Source: Lantana camara (taxonomy: Eukaryota; Streptophyta; Magnoliopsida; Lamiales; Verbenaceae). From it: a stretch of 64,000 nucleotides of DNA. Positions 45,813 through 57,000 of this stretch are shown here, one piece after another. The notes below the pieces were generated by a model that did no database searches, was not told where the DNA came from, and saw nothing but the letters and a program-made list of their open reading frames with translations. Made by a program: the position numbers and the translations under genes. The stretch lies in NCBI GenBank assembly GCA_037501455.1, contig CM074855.1, positions 31,839,001 to 31,903,000 of the forward strand. Reading direction: 5' to 3'. Every line of letters begins with the position of its first letter. Positions within the stretch are counted from its first letter, which is position 1.

Positions 45813-46959
45813 TTACTTATTTATTTATTTTGTGAAGAGTTTAATTATTAATTTATCCTTTGCGACTTGTAAGGGCTATTCAGATATACGCAAGTCAATT
45901 TCATTTCAAAATTATATTATTTATCAGTTGTAACCAATTTTACTATTTGTCATACTTATGAGTCTTAAGCGTCAAAGATATATGGCAATAAAATAATTAA
46001 ATGAATAAATTAATTTATAAATTTATCAATTTTTTGTAAGCATGAATGCATATATATTTTTAAAAATATTATTTTATTGAGTCTTATCGAGTCCCGGGAC
46101 GATTCCAGGATTATCGAATAGTGGAGTCAAAATAATTTAATTCCTAATAAAAAATATATTATTAAAATATAAAACATTTTATTTAAAATTATCTTAAAAA
46201 TTTAACTACTAATAAAATATATATAGTATTAAAAAATAAAATTTTAATATATTTATTTTACACTTATCCTCTATGACTGTGTATTTGTCCTAAATACAAC
46301 CATCTTTAAGGGGGCATTTACAAACATTACTCAATAAGTAGAAATTAAAAGAGAAGTAAAATTAAAAAAAATTTATAGTAGTAAAAGTAATGAGTGTTTA
46401 AAAAAAAAAAGTGATAAGCGGGATAATTACTTTTGACTTTTATGAAGTTACTAATTTACCCTAAAGTACTTTTAAATATTTTTAGGTATTATAATATGAT
46501 TTTAAGTATTACATTAATATAAAAATTATAAAAATTATATAATTTTATATAATATTATTTAGAATTAATCAAACATAGAATTATTCTATATATACCTTTA
46601 TTTACAATTTTATAAAAATTTAAAAAATAGAAAAAATTAAAAGAAAAAATATAAAGAATAAAAAAAGAAAAGATGTAAGGAACATATAAACCGCGGAGTT
46701 GTAATTGTCAAAATAAAATTTTGAAAGCTTCAAATACTCCAAAACCCCTTAAAAATAATCACTTTTCTCATAAGTGTTTATTTAGAGTTTACAAATATTT
46801 CTTATCTATGTGTTTTGAAATTGAAGAAAACTACAAAATCTATATTATTTAGAGTTCAGAATATCATCAAAAAAACTTTTATTTTAAGTTTTTTGGGTCA
46901 TGGATATCTTTTAATTATGATGAGGCTAAAATATGCTCAGGATACATGTGCGACACGTA
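45813..46959. other. AT-rich intergenic DNA, no gene seen
   Basis: Very AT-rich, with poly-A/poly-T runs and TATATA stretches. I see no protein frame above about 70 codons with any family motif. Confidence 0.6.
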
Positions 46960-47870
46960 ACCTAATCCCTGTGTTACACCATGACGCCACAAGGACACCT
47001 CAAACTCTTTCTTGTGGTTAAGCGTTCGCCTCAAGGGGATAACCGCTCTAACTTTACAAGGAATCCTAGTCTCGCACGAGCGAGCAAGTCAAGCTAGTGA
47101 TAACCTACGTATGCGACACTCGTGACCGCCCTTGGAGCTAGCCCTCGGAGACATTCTCACCGGGGCCACAAAGATGAACCAACTCTCTTCATGACGAACG
47201 CCATGGGCCCAGGTGCCCCTCAAACCTGCGAGCCTCAAGACGCTAATCAAAACCCGAGCGTGTCTGACCCTCGTTAATAACCCAAAAGGCTCTCTGACAT
47301 ATGGTACATGCCAGCGTACCTGCCACTGTTGCTTGGCACCCATCTTTTCACAGGCTTTTGCAGGAGATCCCTTTCAAAGGTCCCTCATTATGCCACGTGT
47401 CTAGGGCAACACCAATGTAGGACCACTGGGTGTAATTACCAAAAGGGTCATGACTCTCAACTATAAATACTCAGAGATCAACTCACTCTGTAAGCAAGCT
47501 TCTGATACTAAGTTCTATTTTCTCTTCATCTCCTTCACCACTTGAAGTCTGACTTGAGTTTCGGAGAGCCAAACTGGGAATCACCTCCCATTCCCCCAGC
47601 TTGGCCTTCTGACTGTGTATTTGTTCATAGCAGGTTAAACCCATCTCCTCCTGTCACACTCGTCTAAGCTTTGACCTCTGTTTCCCCACACAAATAAATT
47701 TTAAAGTGTTGTAGTTTACCATATCGGATCAGACCCCATCTGACTGTGTATTTGTTCCTAGCAGGTTGAACCCATCTCCTCCAGCAACACTCGCCTGAGC
47801 TTTGACCTCTGTTTCCCCACACAAACAAATTCTAAAGTGTTGGAGTTTACCATATCGGATCAGACCCCAT
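46960..47870 (+). mobile_element. Tat-like LTR fragment
   Basis: It has CTATAAATA at 47461-47469 and CTTGAGTTTCGGAG at 47553-47566, the same pair and spacing (92 against 95 bp) as in the terminal LTR of F. It is GC-richer than its flanks. Its limits are uncertain: a TG start may be at 46971 (TGTGTTACACC), and the end is near 47870. No interior is next to it. Confidence 0.45.
47609..47870 (+). repeat. Tandem duplication, 2 x 131 bp
   Basis: Copy 1 is 47609-47739 and copy 2 is 47740-47870. Both start CTGACTGTGTATTTGTTC and end CGGATCAGACCCCAT, with a few substitutions. It lies downstream of the TATA box of the Tat-like LTR fragment. Confidence 0.93.
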
Positions 47871-48875
47871 CAAATTACATTTATTTTAAATTTAAGGAGG
47901 TCAATACAAATTTTTCCATTATTTTATGGGGTCAAAGAGTTATTCTTAAACAAAACAAAATGTACAAACATATAAAAATATATATAAATAAAAAAGTAAT
48001 TCTTTTCTTCAGTGGGGTCAATTGACCCCTCTTCTTCCCAAGTGACGTCACCCTTGATCGTGTCGAATACTGTGACACCCCGCCTCTTCGGCATTTCAGG
48101 TACGGCATCACGAGTGAGTTTAATCCTGTAATTTACGTGAATTATGTGATTAGCATGCTTATGTGTCAACGTGAGATTTATTTTAATACGTGTGCATTAG
48201 AATTTAATTAATTGTACTTGGACTCAAATGTCCAGTATTTAATTAGGGTGTTTTGGCCCTCATGACTATTTGAGCTCGGGAATTCAAATTTGAATTCCGA
48301 CCCTACTATTTGATTCATTTTGGTGATTCAGATTTAATGGATTTAACCTTTTAATTTTCTAAAGCTATTTGTTAGCCCTACCGTTTTAAAATCCGATCCG
48401 TCCGAACCGGATACCGCTTGGCCGACCCGTTTTCATCTTTAATAGATGAAAATATCTCCTTTCCCCTCTTCATTTGTTGGGGACCGATCAAGAGAAAGAA
48501 GGAGAAGAGAAGAGAGTTTCTCCTTTTAGCTCCCAAGCTTTGAGGTCAAGCTTCCGATGATCCGACCATCCGATCAACGACCTAAGGTAAGATTTGAAAC
48601 CCTTTCATTACGTGTTTCGATTTAATACCTCTTTCGTGTCTTGAATCGTTGCCTAAGTGCTAGTTGGAGAAGATGATAAATAGTACTAGGTTCCGGTTTT
48701 GGGTGTTTGGGATCGTTTCGGGAGTTATTATGTGCAAATATGTGACCTACGTGTTATATATGCTTTGGGTATGAATTTCGTGTGATTTGGTGTTGCATGG
48801 GCTCGGGTGAGCTTGGGGTTTGTTCCCATTTCCGCCATTGTTACTGTTCACGCATTTTTCTGACAGAACGTAGTC

Positions 48876-48993
48876 AAACGCCCGTTTCATGCCTCAGTTC
48901 ATTTTCTAAACGCCCGTTTGGCATGCAAAAATCATTACAGAAGCGTACGACACGGGATTTTGACCGTACCTTAAGGTCATGACACGGGCGTTT
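48876..48993. repeat. AAACGCCCGTTT repeats in the 5' LTR of E
   Basis: Direct copies at 48876-48887 and 48908-48919, a decayed inverted copy near 48950 (CACGGGATTTTG) and an inverted copy ACACGGGCGTTT at 48982-48993. The 3' LTR has the same group near 54951-55057, where the third copy is undecayed (CACGGGCGTTTG). Confidence 0.88.
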
Positions 48994-50584
48994 CGGTAGC
49001 TGCTATGTAAAATGTTATTTTTCAACTTTTGTGGTTCGATTCCTTTGCTTCCGAAATACCTTTATATGTCATTTTTTAGCGTCAATTTGGTACTTTCATG
49101 TTTTGTTCTTGCCGAGTGTTTTGTTTATGCATGAATTGGTTAGTATGCGTTCATGCACACCTTGTTTGCTCTTAATTGGATTAATTGGATACTCGAGTGT
49201 TTCCTAAGCATGATTATGACTCCATTACATTGTGAGACGCATACATTTGCATGAATTTGATTTGTATATGAACTTTGCCTACATACTTGCATTCTTTAAA
49301 GTTGTAAACATAAGCCGTGCGTCAATGTGGTTTATTTGGAGTCTAAGTTTTGTGTTATGTCTTCAGTTGGTTCAGGTGCACCCGGGGTGGTGTTTCGGGG
49401 TCCATTCTGATTCCGGGGTGAATCATTTGTCCAGTTTTGGTTTCTTCGGTGTAAGGTGAGGTTTAGGTTTGTTTTCTTTTAGTTAATGCGACCTATGACC
49501 CTATATGCTAATTTTCAAGCCCGCATGCAAATATATACTATATGTATATTAAATATGTGTCTTATGATATGTTTTGAATCTTGTTAATTCGATTTCATTT
49601 GAATTCTTCTGAAATTATACGTATGGGCGTATATAAGCTTAAAATGGTTTTGCAACGAGGTTATGCTCCAAACCGTGTGTCTTCATACTAGCTACGGATT
49701 AGGATGACACGGAGAGGTACGTGTATAGCATATACCGAGTTGCACAGTAAGGTATGCTTCTTTTTGGTATGCTTCTTAGGTATGAATCGTACGTTTCTTT
49801 AGTTGGCGAGTTAGGTATGCTTCCTACGAATCCTCTGTATCTATTCGAATCCATTTGAATCTATTTGAATCCCCGGGTTCTGGAGGTTTGGGTAAGGGAG
49901 ATCCGGTGCGGTTGTTGGGGTCGCCGGTTATCATCCCTGTGCACATGCTCCTTTGAAGTATCTACGCGCGACTCTAAGGGAGATGGACAAGACGTGGTGC
50001 TTTGAGCCTTGGGCTGAGGCCGGAGAAGGTATGTTGTGGGCTCGTGACCCCATGTATATCGAGTTGCACGATGTGGCACCGTAACCTGCGTGCAGACTTC
50101 CAGAGAAAGGTTGGAATACGAGAATTTGAATCTACGAATCCTTTGAATTTATGAGTTTATGCTTCCCTTTGAATCTTTTGAGTCTTTTGATTAAGGAGTA
50201 AGGTTGGAGACCTGTACTCGCCGGGTATTTGTATTCTTTTGTTATGTTTATTATGAAACGGGATAGGAGATTTCGATTTAATTAAGAGATTTATACGATT
50301 AAGTTCTGAATTTATGAATTTATGAATCAATCTGAATATATGAATCCATGTGAGTTTTAATATGAATCCCTATGAGTTTTATATGAATCCATATGCGTTT
50401 TTGAATCTATGAATCCTTACGAGTTTTTGAATTTAAAAGTTTATGAATATATATATAAGTATGAGTTCTTTTGGAAAATGGCTTTGGTATGTAAAACCCT
50501 ATTCCTAGTTAATAGTCTTTTGTTTGATACGTGCTTTGCTCTCTATATGTATTTATGTGTTGGTGTGCGTTAGCCCCCTCACTC

Positions 50585-51051
50585 AGTCGAGTTGTAGACT
50601 GACCCTCTCCCTCCCCAATCTTTTAGTGTGCAGGTCTGCTTTGGAGTTTGGAGCTAGGCGGAGTTGAGTCAAGTCTTTCGAGTCGGTCGGTCTGAGTTGG
50701 ATTGGTCTACATTTGCCTTTGTTTTATTAGAATTCGGATCAGTTCGTAAGATATGTTTATGTATGTTTATGGATTTGATATTGGAATTTCACTTGTTGGG
50801 TTTTGTTATGCGTTTAAAAGAGGACTGAGGAGCCCAAATCTGCATGTGAACCGTATGTTTAATTTCTGCAGGCTCGTGGCCAATGCATGTGTTGAATTTT
50901 GTCTTCCGCTGCTTTCTGCTTTGTTGGTAGGTTTTGCTTGACAGGGTCTACGTTTCGTCTAGCTTAGGGGTTTTTTTTGTTTGTCTTCTGTTCGCTACGG
51001 TTTGATCCGGGTGCGGACTCTCCATTTCGTTACTCGTGTTGGACCGTAGTG
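50585..51051 (+). promoter_or_regulatory. Conserved LTR 3' structure set (E 5' LTR)
   Basis: CAGTC and GACTG surround GAGTTGTA (hairpin ending 50601). GCTAGGCGGA (50653-50662) pairs with TTCGTCTAGC (50954-50963) using two G-U pairs. CGCTACGGT (50993-51001) pairs with ACCGTAGTG (51043-51051). In the 3' LTR the inverted pair is exact (56717-56726 with 57018-57027). Confidence 0.65.
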
Positions 51052-51094
51052 CGGGGGATGTGGTGCCTCACGTTCGGGGTGCTACATCCTAAGG

Positions 51095-51168
51095 TGGTAT
51101 CAGAGCCCCAGGTTGCAAAATCGGGGTTCAGTGTCGTTTTGTGTCTGTCTAGGTCGTACGGCATAGGA
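51095..51168 (+). promoter_or_regulatory. Primer binding site, GCAA hairpin and leader box of element E
   Basis: TGGTATCAGAGCCC starts at 51095. CCCC-A-GGTT-GCAA-AATC-GGGG (51106-51126) forms a hairpin with a bulged A and a GCAA loop. The leader box AGGTCGTACGGCATAGGA ends at 51168. Confidence 0.88.
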
Positions 51169-51441
51169 CAATGTGATTAAGTGTGTGCATTTGCATCCGA
51201 TTTGATATAATATGCATTTGAATCTATTAAAACTTGTTGATTTTACCACGTGCAATGCATTGCATTTCTTAATAGCAATTACCTAACTTGATTATGTGGC
51301 ATATTCATATACTCACCGACATGCTATATCTATATTGTAAGTTGTGAGATTTTCAAGACGCCACCGCAACGATAAGGTCTTAATCAACCATCACCTCTAT
51401 ATTTCTACAATCAACAACAACATCACGTTGAAATACAACCA

Positions 51442-52250
51442 ATGAATTCGTTGCCAATATTATTCCGGGACATCAGAGCATTCAATCCTCCCCAATTTCA
51501 TGAAGGTGATGATATACAAACCTACGAATGGATATTAGAGGTTTAAAGTGTCTTTGAAGTGTGGCAGTGTAACCACAAGAGAAGGCACGGCTTGTAACTC
51601 TACTACTACAAGGATGGGCAAGGTAATGGTGGAAAAGAGTTTCCCTCCAAATTGAAGCTACGAACGAAGGGTTAACTTGCGATGCCTTCGTTCATGAGTT
51701 TAGGAAAAGGTACACACTGACTATTTTACAAAGTTGAATATTTGAGGAGCTTCTTAACCTCAAACAAGGAACGGTTGCGGAGTATACCAATAAGTTCGAG
51801 AGACTAGGCACATGTGTACCTCACATTATAGGCAATGAAGAGATGAAATTAAGGTGCTTTATGGAAGGCCTTCGGGAGGAGTTCAAGGAAACTTTAGTTG
51901 CAAAGAATACGAGCACTTGGGACAAGGCGATTACTAAAGCTTTAAGGGTTGAACTCGGAAAATGACAGGTGAAAAAGAAGGTGAGGATTCGGAACCGATA
52001 AATGAGTTGTGGTTTTGCTCCAACCTACGAGTAGAGGAAAAATCTCGACATCCGGGTATCCAAGCTAAAAGGAAGATCCGTGGGAAGAAGTATAAAGTCG
52101 GGAATTCTTCTAGAACATGAAAGAAGCCTCAACCGTGTACAATTGTGGAGAAACTAATCATGTTTGTAACATGTGTTGGGACCGGTTGAAGAAGTGTTAT
52201 GTATGCGGGCCAAAGGATCACATGGTCTGAAAATGTGATTGATCGAGGAA
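51442..52250 (+). pseudogene. gag: Gag of element E (decayed)
   Basis: The ATG at 51442 begins MNSLPILFRDIRAFNPPQFH, with the PPxFxG-like start of the gag core, then QTYEWILEV and a stop. After a frame change the core continues DAFVHEFRKRYTLTIL, ELLNLKQGTVAEYTNKFERL and NEEMKLRCFMEGLREEFKET. A CCHC zinc knuckle (C-x2-C-x4-H-x4-C, beginning CYVCGPKDHMV) is at 52195-52236 with one internal stop. Gag packages element RNA. This copy is dead, but its family layout is clear. No pol follows it. Confidence 0.8.
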
Positions 52251-54045
52251 TCACAAACAATGGAAAGAAATCAAAGGCTTCAACTTAGTCATCAACAAGA
52301 ATTTGAGGATCGAGGTATATGCATCCATGGCACGTGCATTCACGACATATTTAATTATTGTCTTATTACTTGATTTTGGTTACATGTATTCCTTGGAGCA
52401 TTCTACGTATCTAAGTGCCGAATATGTGTAGTGTCCCATTTGCACTTTAACCTTGCATGCATAAGTTGGTGTTCGATTTTTAGCTTGGTACTCCTCACAT
52501 GTCATGAGGGATGGTTTGATGAGAATTGAGAAGAGTAGATTGAAGATAAAAGGGGTGGTTCGGGACTTTTCTTGTACGGGCGTAGGCTAGGGAATTGATA
52601 TGAAATTGGAACGAAGACTATCGCAAGGATATGTTGAAAACCCTTAAATATGGTGATGAATCAAGAAATGATGTTGCAGACGAGGTTATTAAAAAACACA
52701 AGAAGTTATTGTATGATGCCACCGAAACAAAGAAGATCAACTCGATTAGGGAGCATGAAGATAACCTCTATTTAACCACGACCTTGAAGAAATGGATCCG
52801 GGGAAGACAATTGAAGGTCCATCCGAGTGGTCCAAGGATTCTAGAGATTCAAGGAGGAAAGATAATGCATTCAAGATGATGGAAGTGCAAAGAGTGTCTA
52901 AAGGGTCCACAAAGAAGCTAATGCTACACATCATATAACATACAATTATGCAATGAGCTATCTAAATAGATCAATATAAATTCCGGAGCATGAAGGCGAC
53001 CTCTATGTAACCGTGAATTTGGAAGAACAGGATTCAATCAGGGAAATTTTGAAGGTTCCTTTCCCATTTTCCAAGAACTTTAGAACTCCGAAGAGGAAAG
53101 AGAATGATCACGAGGTTTAGTCTAGAACTCAAAAAGGGAATAGAATACCGGGGAAAATAATTCCATACTCCAAAGGAATTATCACAAGGGAACGAGGCCG
53201 ATTCTTTAGCAAGTTATACAAGATATGTATGAGACAAGGAAATGGAACTACAAAGGTGATGATGTTTCGTTGATTTCAAGGATCGGGTGAAGGGTTTTAG
53301 TAATTAATCGAAGTCCGAGGAGCTTCATTTTGGGAAAACAAGAACAAGGCCAAGAGAACACTCAAGAGTGGAATTGGAAATTGAAGAAGGGTAAAGGCTA
53401 ACCAACAACTATGGGATGAAGTCCGGGATGGTGATTGAAGCGGTGAGTGAACTACAAAGTTCATAGCTCAAATGTGAACCAAGAACCTCGGCAACAATCA
53501 AGTCTTAAAGATAAGCTTTACAAAGCATCGGTGAACTGTACCTCAAACATATATATCACGTGTATCATACATATTTGAGTTTGTTTATACTTGTTTTGTT
53601 GTTTTCTTTTTGCTTTGTGAGAAGTTTTGAGAGTTCGGGAGTTATTGTTTTTGGTAAGATGAGGGTTGAGCTTTGCAACCGGATCAACAACCTTTTGAAG
53701 TCTTTAGTGGTTTGAAGGGAGTCTGGATATGTGGCACTTCGAACTTTAGATTGTGATGAAGTAGATTCGGTTAGAGCTTGGTTATAGAGCAGTGTGAGTT
53801 CGATAACTACGCCAATCGTCGAATACCGAGCCTTAGAGTTGACTCGGTTGTACTCAAATGGTGAGAGTTGAATCTACCTTACAACCTCTTTATCATGCGA
53901 GTCGGGCAATTCATGACCGGATCAATTTGAAGATTCAAACCCCTTGTGCTTGAAGACCTTTCTCGGGCTAACCCTCATCGGGATGTCATGATCCTCGAAC
54001 TTGGGTAAATACGGAAAGTTGTTCGAGTTGGAAACTCGAGCAGGC
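52251..54045 (+). other. Interior of element E downstream of gag, no coding family recognised
   Basis: 1.8 kb carries CACGTGCATTCAC (52331-52343) right after gag and CACGTGTATCATAC (53557-53570) later, the same bipartite layout as A and B. The 82-codon frame at 52631-52879 is Lys-rich with no family match I know. 53930-54020 matches B near 34680-34770 (GTGCTTGAAGACC, ATCGGGATGT). Confidence 0.5.
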
Positions 54046-54087
54046 GAACCTGGGGACCAGGTTCTCTTAAGGGAGGGGGGGGGAGAT
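54046..54087 (+). promoter_or_regulatory. Pre-PPT hairpin and polypurine tract of element E
   Basis: GAACCTGG-GGA-CCAGGTTC (54046-54064) is a perfect 8-bp stem. It is followed by TCTTAAGGGAGGGGGGGGGA and the 3' LTR at 54088. A second hairpin with the same loop, CGAGTT-GGA-AACTCG, is at 54024-54038. Confidence 0.88.
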
Positions 54088-57000
54088 TGTGATACCCCGC
54101 CTCTTCGGCATTTCAGGTACGGTGTCACGAGTGAGTTTAATTCTGTAATTTACGTGAATTATGTGATTAGCATGCTTACGTGTTAACGTGAGATTTATTT
54201 TAATACGTGTGCATTAGAATTTAATTAATTGTACTTGGACTCAAGTGTCCAATAATTGTAAATTAGGATACCTAATTTTAATTAGGGTGTTTTGGCCATC
54301 ACGGCTATTTGAGCTCGGGAATTCAAATTCGAATTCCGACCCCACTATTTGATTCGTTTCGGTGATTCGGATTTAATGGATTTAACCTTTTAATTTTCTA
54401 AAACCATTTGTTAGCCCTACTGTTTTAAAATCCGATCCATCCGGACCGGATACTGCTTGGCTGACCCATTTTAACCCGACCCATTTTCAACTTTAATAGC
54501 TGAAAAAATCCCCTTTCCCCTCTTCATTTGTTGGGGACCGATCAAGAGGAAGAAGAGAGAAGAGAGAAGAGAAGAGAGTTTCCCCTTTTGGCTCCCAAGC
54601 TTTGAGCTCAAGCTTCCGATGATCCGACCGTCGGATCAATGATCTAAGGTAAGATTTGTGACCCTTTCATTACGTGTTTCGATTTAATACCTCTTTTGTA
54701 TCTTGATTTGTTGCCTAAGTGCTAGTTGGAGAAGATGATAAATAGTACTAGGTTCGGGTTTTGGGTCCTTGGGCTCGTTTCGGGAGTTGTTACGTGCAAA
54801 TATGTGACCTACGTGTTATATATGCTTCGTGGTATGAATTTCATGTGATTTGGTGTTACATGGGCTCGGGTGAGCTTGGGGTTTGTTCCCATTTCCACCA
54901 TTGTTACTCTTCACGCATTTTTCTGACTGAACGTGGCCAAACGCCCGTTTCATGCCTCAGTTCATTTTCTAAACGCCCGTTTGACATGCAAAAATCGTAA
55001 CAGAAGGGTACGACACGGGCGTTTGACCGTACCTTAAGGTCACGACACGGGCGTTTTGGAAGCTGCTGTGTAAAATGTGATTTTTCAACTTTTGTGGTTC
55101 GATTCCTTTGCTTCCAAAATACCTTTGTATGTCCTTTTTTAGTGTCAATTTGCTACTTTCATGTTTCGTTCTTGCCGAGTGTTTTGTTTATGCATGAATT
55201 GGTTAGTATGTGTTCATGCACACCTTGTTTGCTCTTAATTGGATTAATTGGATACTTGAGTGTTTCCTAAGCATGATTATGACTCCATTACATTGTTAGA
55301 GGCATACATTTGCATGAATTTGATTTGTATATGAACTTTGCCTACATACTTGCATTCTTTAAATGCGTAAACATAAGCCATACGTCAATGTGGTTCATTT
55401 GGAGTCTAAGTTTTGTGTTTTGTCTTCAGTTGGTTCAGGTGCACCCGGGGTGGTGTTTCGTGGTCTGTTCTGATTCCGGGGTGAATCATTTGTCCGGTTT
55501 TGGTTTCTTCGGTGTAAGGTGAGGTTTAGGTTTGTTTTCTTTCATTTAATGCGACCTATGACCCTATATGCTTGTTTTCAAGCCCGCATGCGAATATATA
55601 CTATAAGTATATTAAATATGTATCTTATGATATGTTTTAAATCTTGTTAATTCGATTTCATTTAAATTCTTCGGAAATTATACGTATGGGCGTGTATAAG
55701 CTTAAAATGGTTTTCCAACAAGGCTATACTCCAAACCGTGTGTCTTCATGCTAGCTACGGATTAGGATCACATGGAGAGGTACGTGTATAGCATATGCCG
55801 AGTTGCACGGTAAGGTATGCTTCTTTTGGTATGCTTATTAGGTATGAATCGTACATTTCTTTAGTTTGCGAGTTAGGTATGCTTCCTATGAATCCTCTGA
55901 ATCTATTCGAATCCATTTGAATCTATTTGAATCCCCGGGTTCCGGAGGTATGGGTAAGGGAGACCCGGTGCGGCTGTTGGGGTCGCCGGTTATCACCCCT
56001 GTGTACATGCTCCTTTGAAGTATCAACGCGCGACTCTAAGGGAGATGGAGAAGGCGTGGTGCTTTGAGCCTTGGGCTGAGGCCGGAGAAGGTACGTTGTG
56101 GGCTCGCGACCCCACATATATCGAGTTGCACGATGTGGCCCCGTAACCCGCGTTCAGAATTCCGGAGAAAGGTTGGAATACGGGAACTTGAATCTATGAA
56201 TCCTTTGAATTTATGAGTTTATGCTTCCCTTTGAATCTTTTGAGTCTTTTGATTAAGGAGTAAGGTTGGAGACCCGTACTCGCCGGGCATTTAAATTCTT
56301 TTGTTATGTTGATTATGAAACGGGAGAGGAGATTTCGATTTCATTAAGAGATTTATACGATTAAGTTCTGAATTTATGAATTTATGAATCAATTTGAATC
56401 TATGAATCCATGTGAGTTTCAATATGAATCCCTATGAGTTTTCTATGAATTCATATGCGTTTTTTAATCTATGAATCCTTACGAGTTTTCGAATTTAAGA
56501 GTTTATGAATATATGTATAAGTATGAGTTCTTTTGGAAAATGGCTTTGGTATGTAAAATCCTATTCCCGGTTCATAGTCTTTTGTTTGATACGTGGTTTG
56601 CTCTCTATATGTATATATGTGTTGGTGTGCGTTAGCCCCCCCTCACTCAGTCGAGTTGTAGACTGACCCTCTCCCTCCCCAATCTTTTAGTGTGCAGGTC
56701 TACTTTGGAGTTTGGAGCTAGGCGGAGTTGAGTCACGTCTTTCGAGTCGGTCGGTTTGAGTTGGATTGGTCTACATTTGCCTTTGTTTTATTAGAATTCG
56801 GATCAGTTTGTAAGATATGTTTATGTATGCTTATGCATTTGATATTGTAATTTCCCTTGTTGGGTTTTGTTTTGCGTTTAAAAGAGGCCTGAGGAGCCCA
56901 AGTCTGCATGTGAACCGTATGTTTAATTTCTGCAGGCCCGTGGCCAATGCATGTGATGAATTTTGTCTTCCGCTGCTTTCTGCTTTGTTGGTTGGTTTTG

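Larger units (their letters stand above)
48071..51086 (+). mobile_element. 5' LTR of element E
   Basis: It is 3,016 bp, TGTGACACCCCGC to GGGGTGCTACA. It contains AAGGTAAG (48594-48601), the palindrome cluster (48876-48993), the GCCGTGCGTC..GAGTCTAAG block (49313-49347) with CAG at 49364-49366, and the 3' structure set. Confidence 0.93.

Noticed and set aside
52631..52879. 82-codon Lys-rich ORF in element E
   Set aside because: No family motif and no counterpart kept in A or B. Possible pol relic, but I cannot support it.
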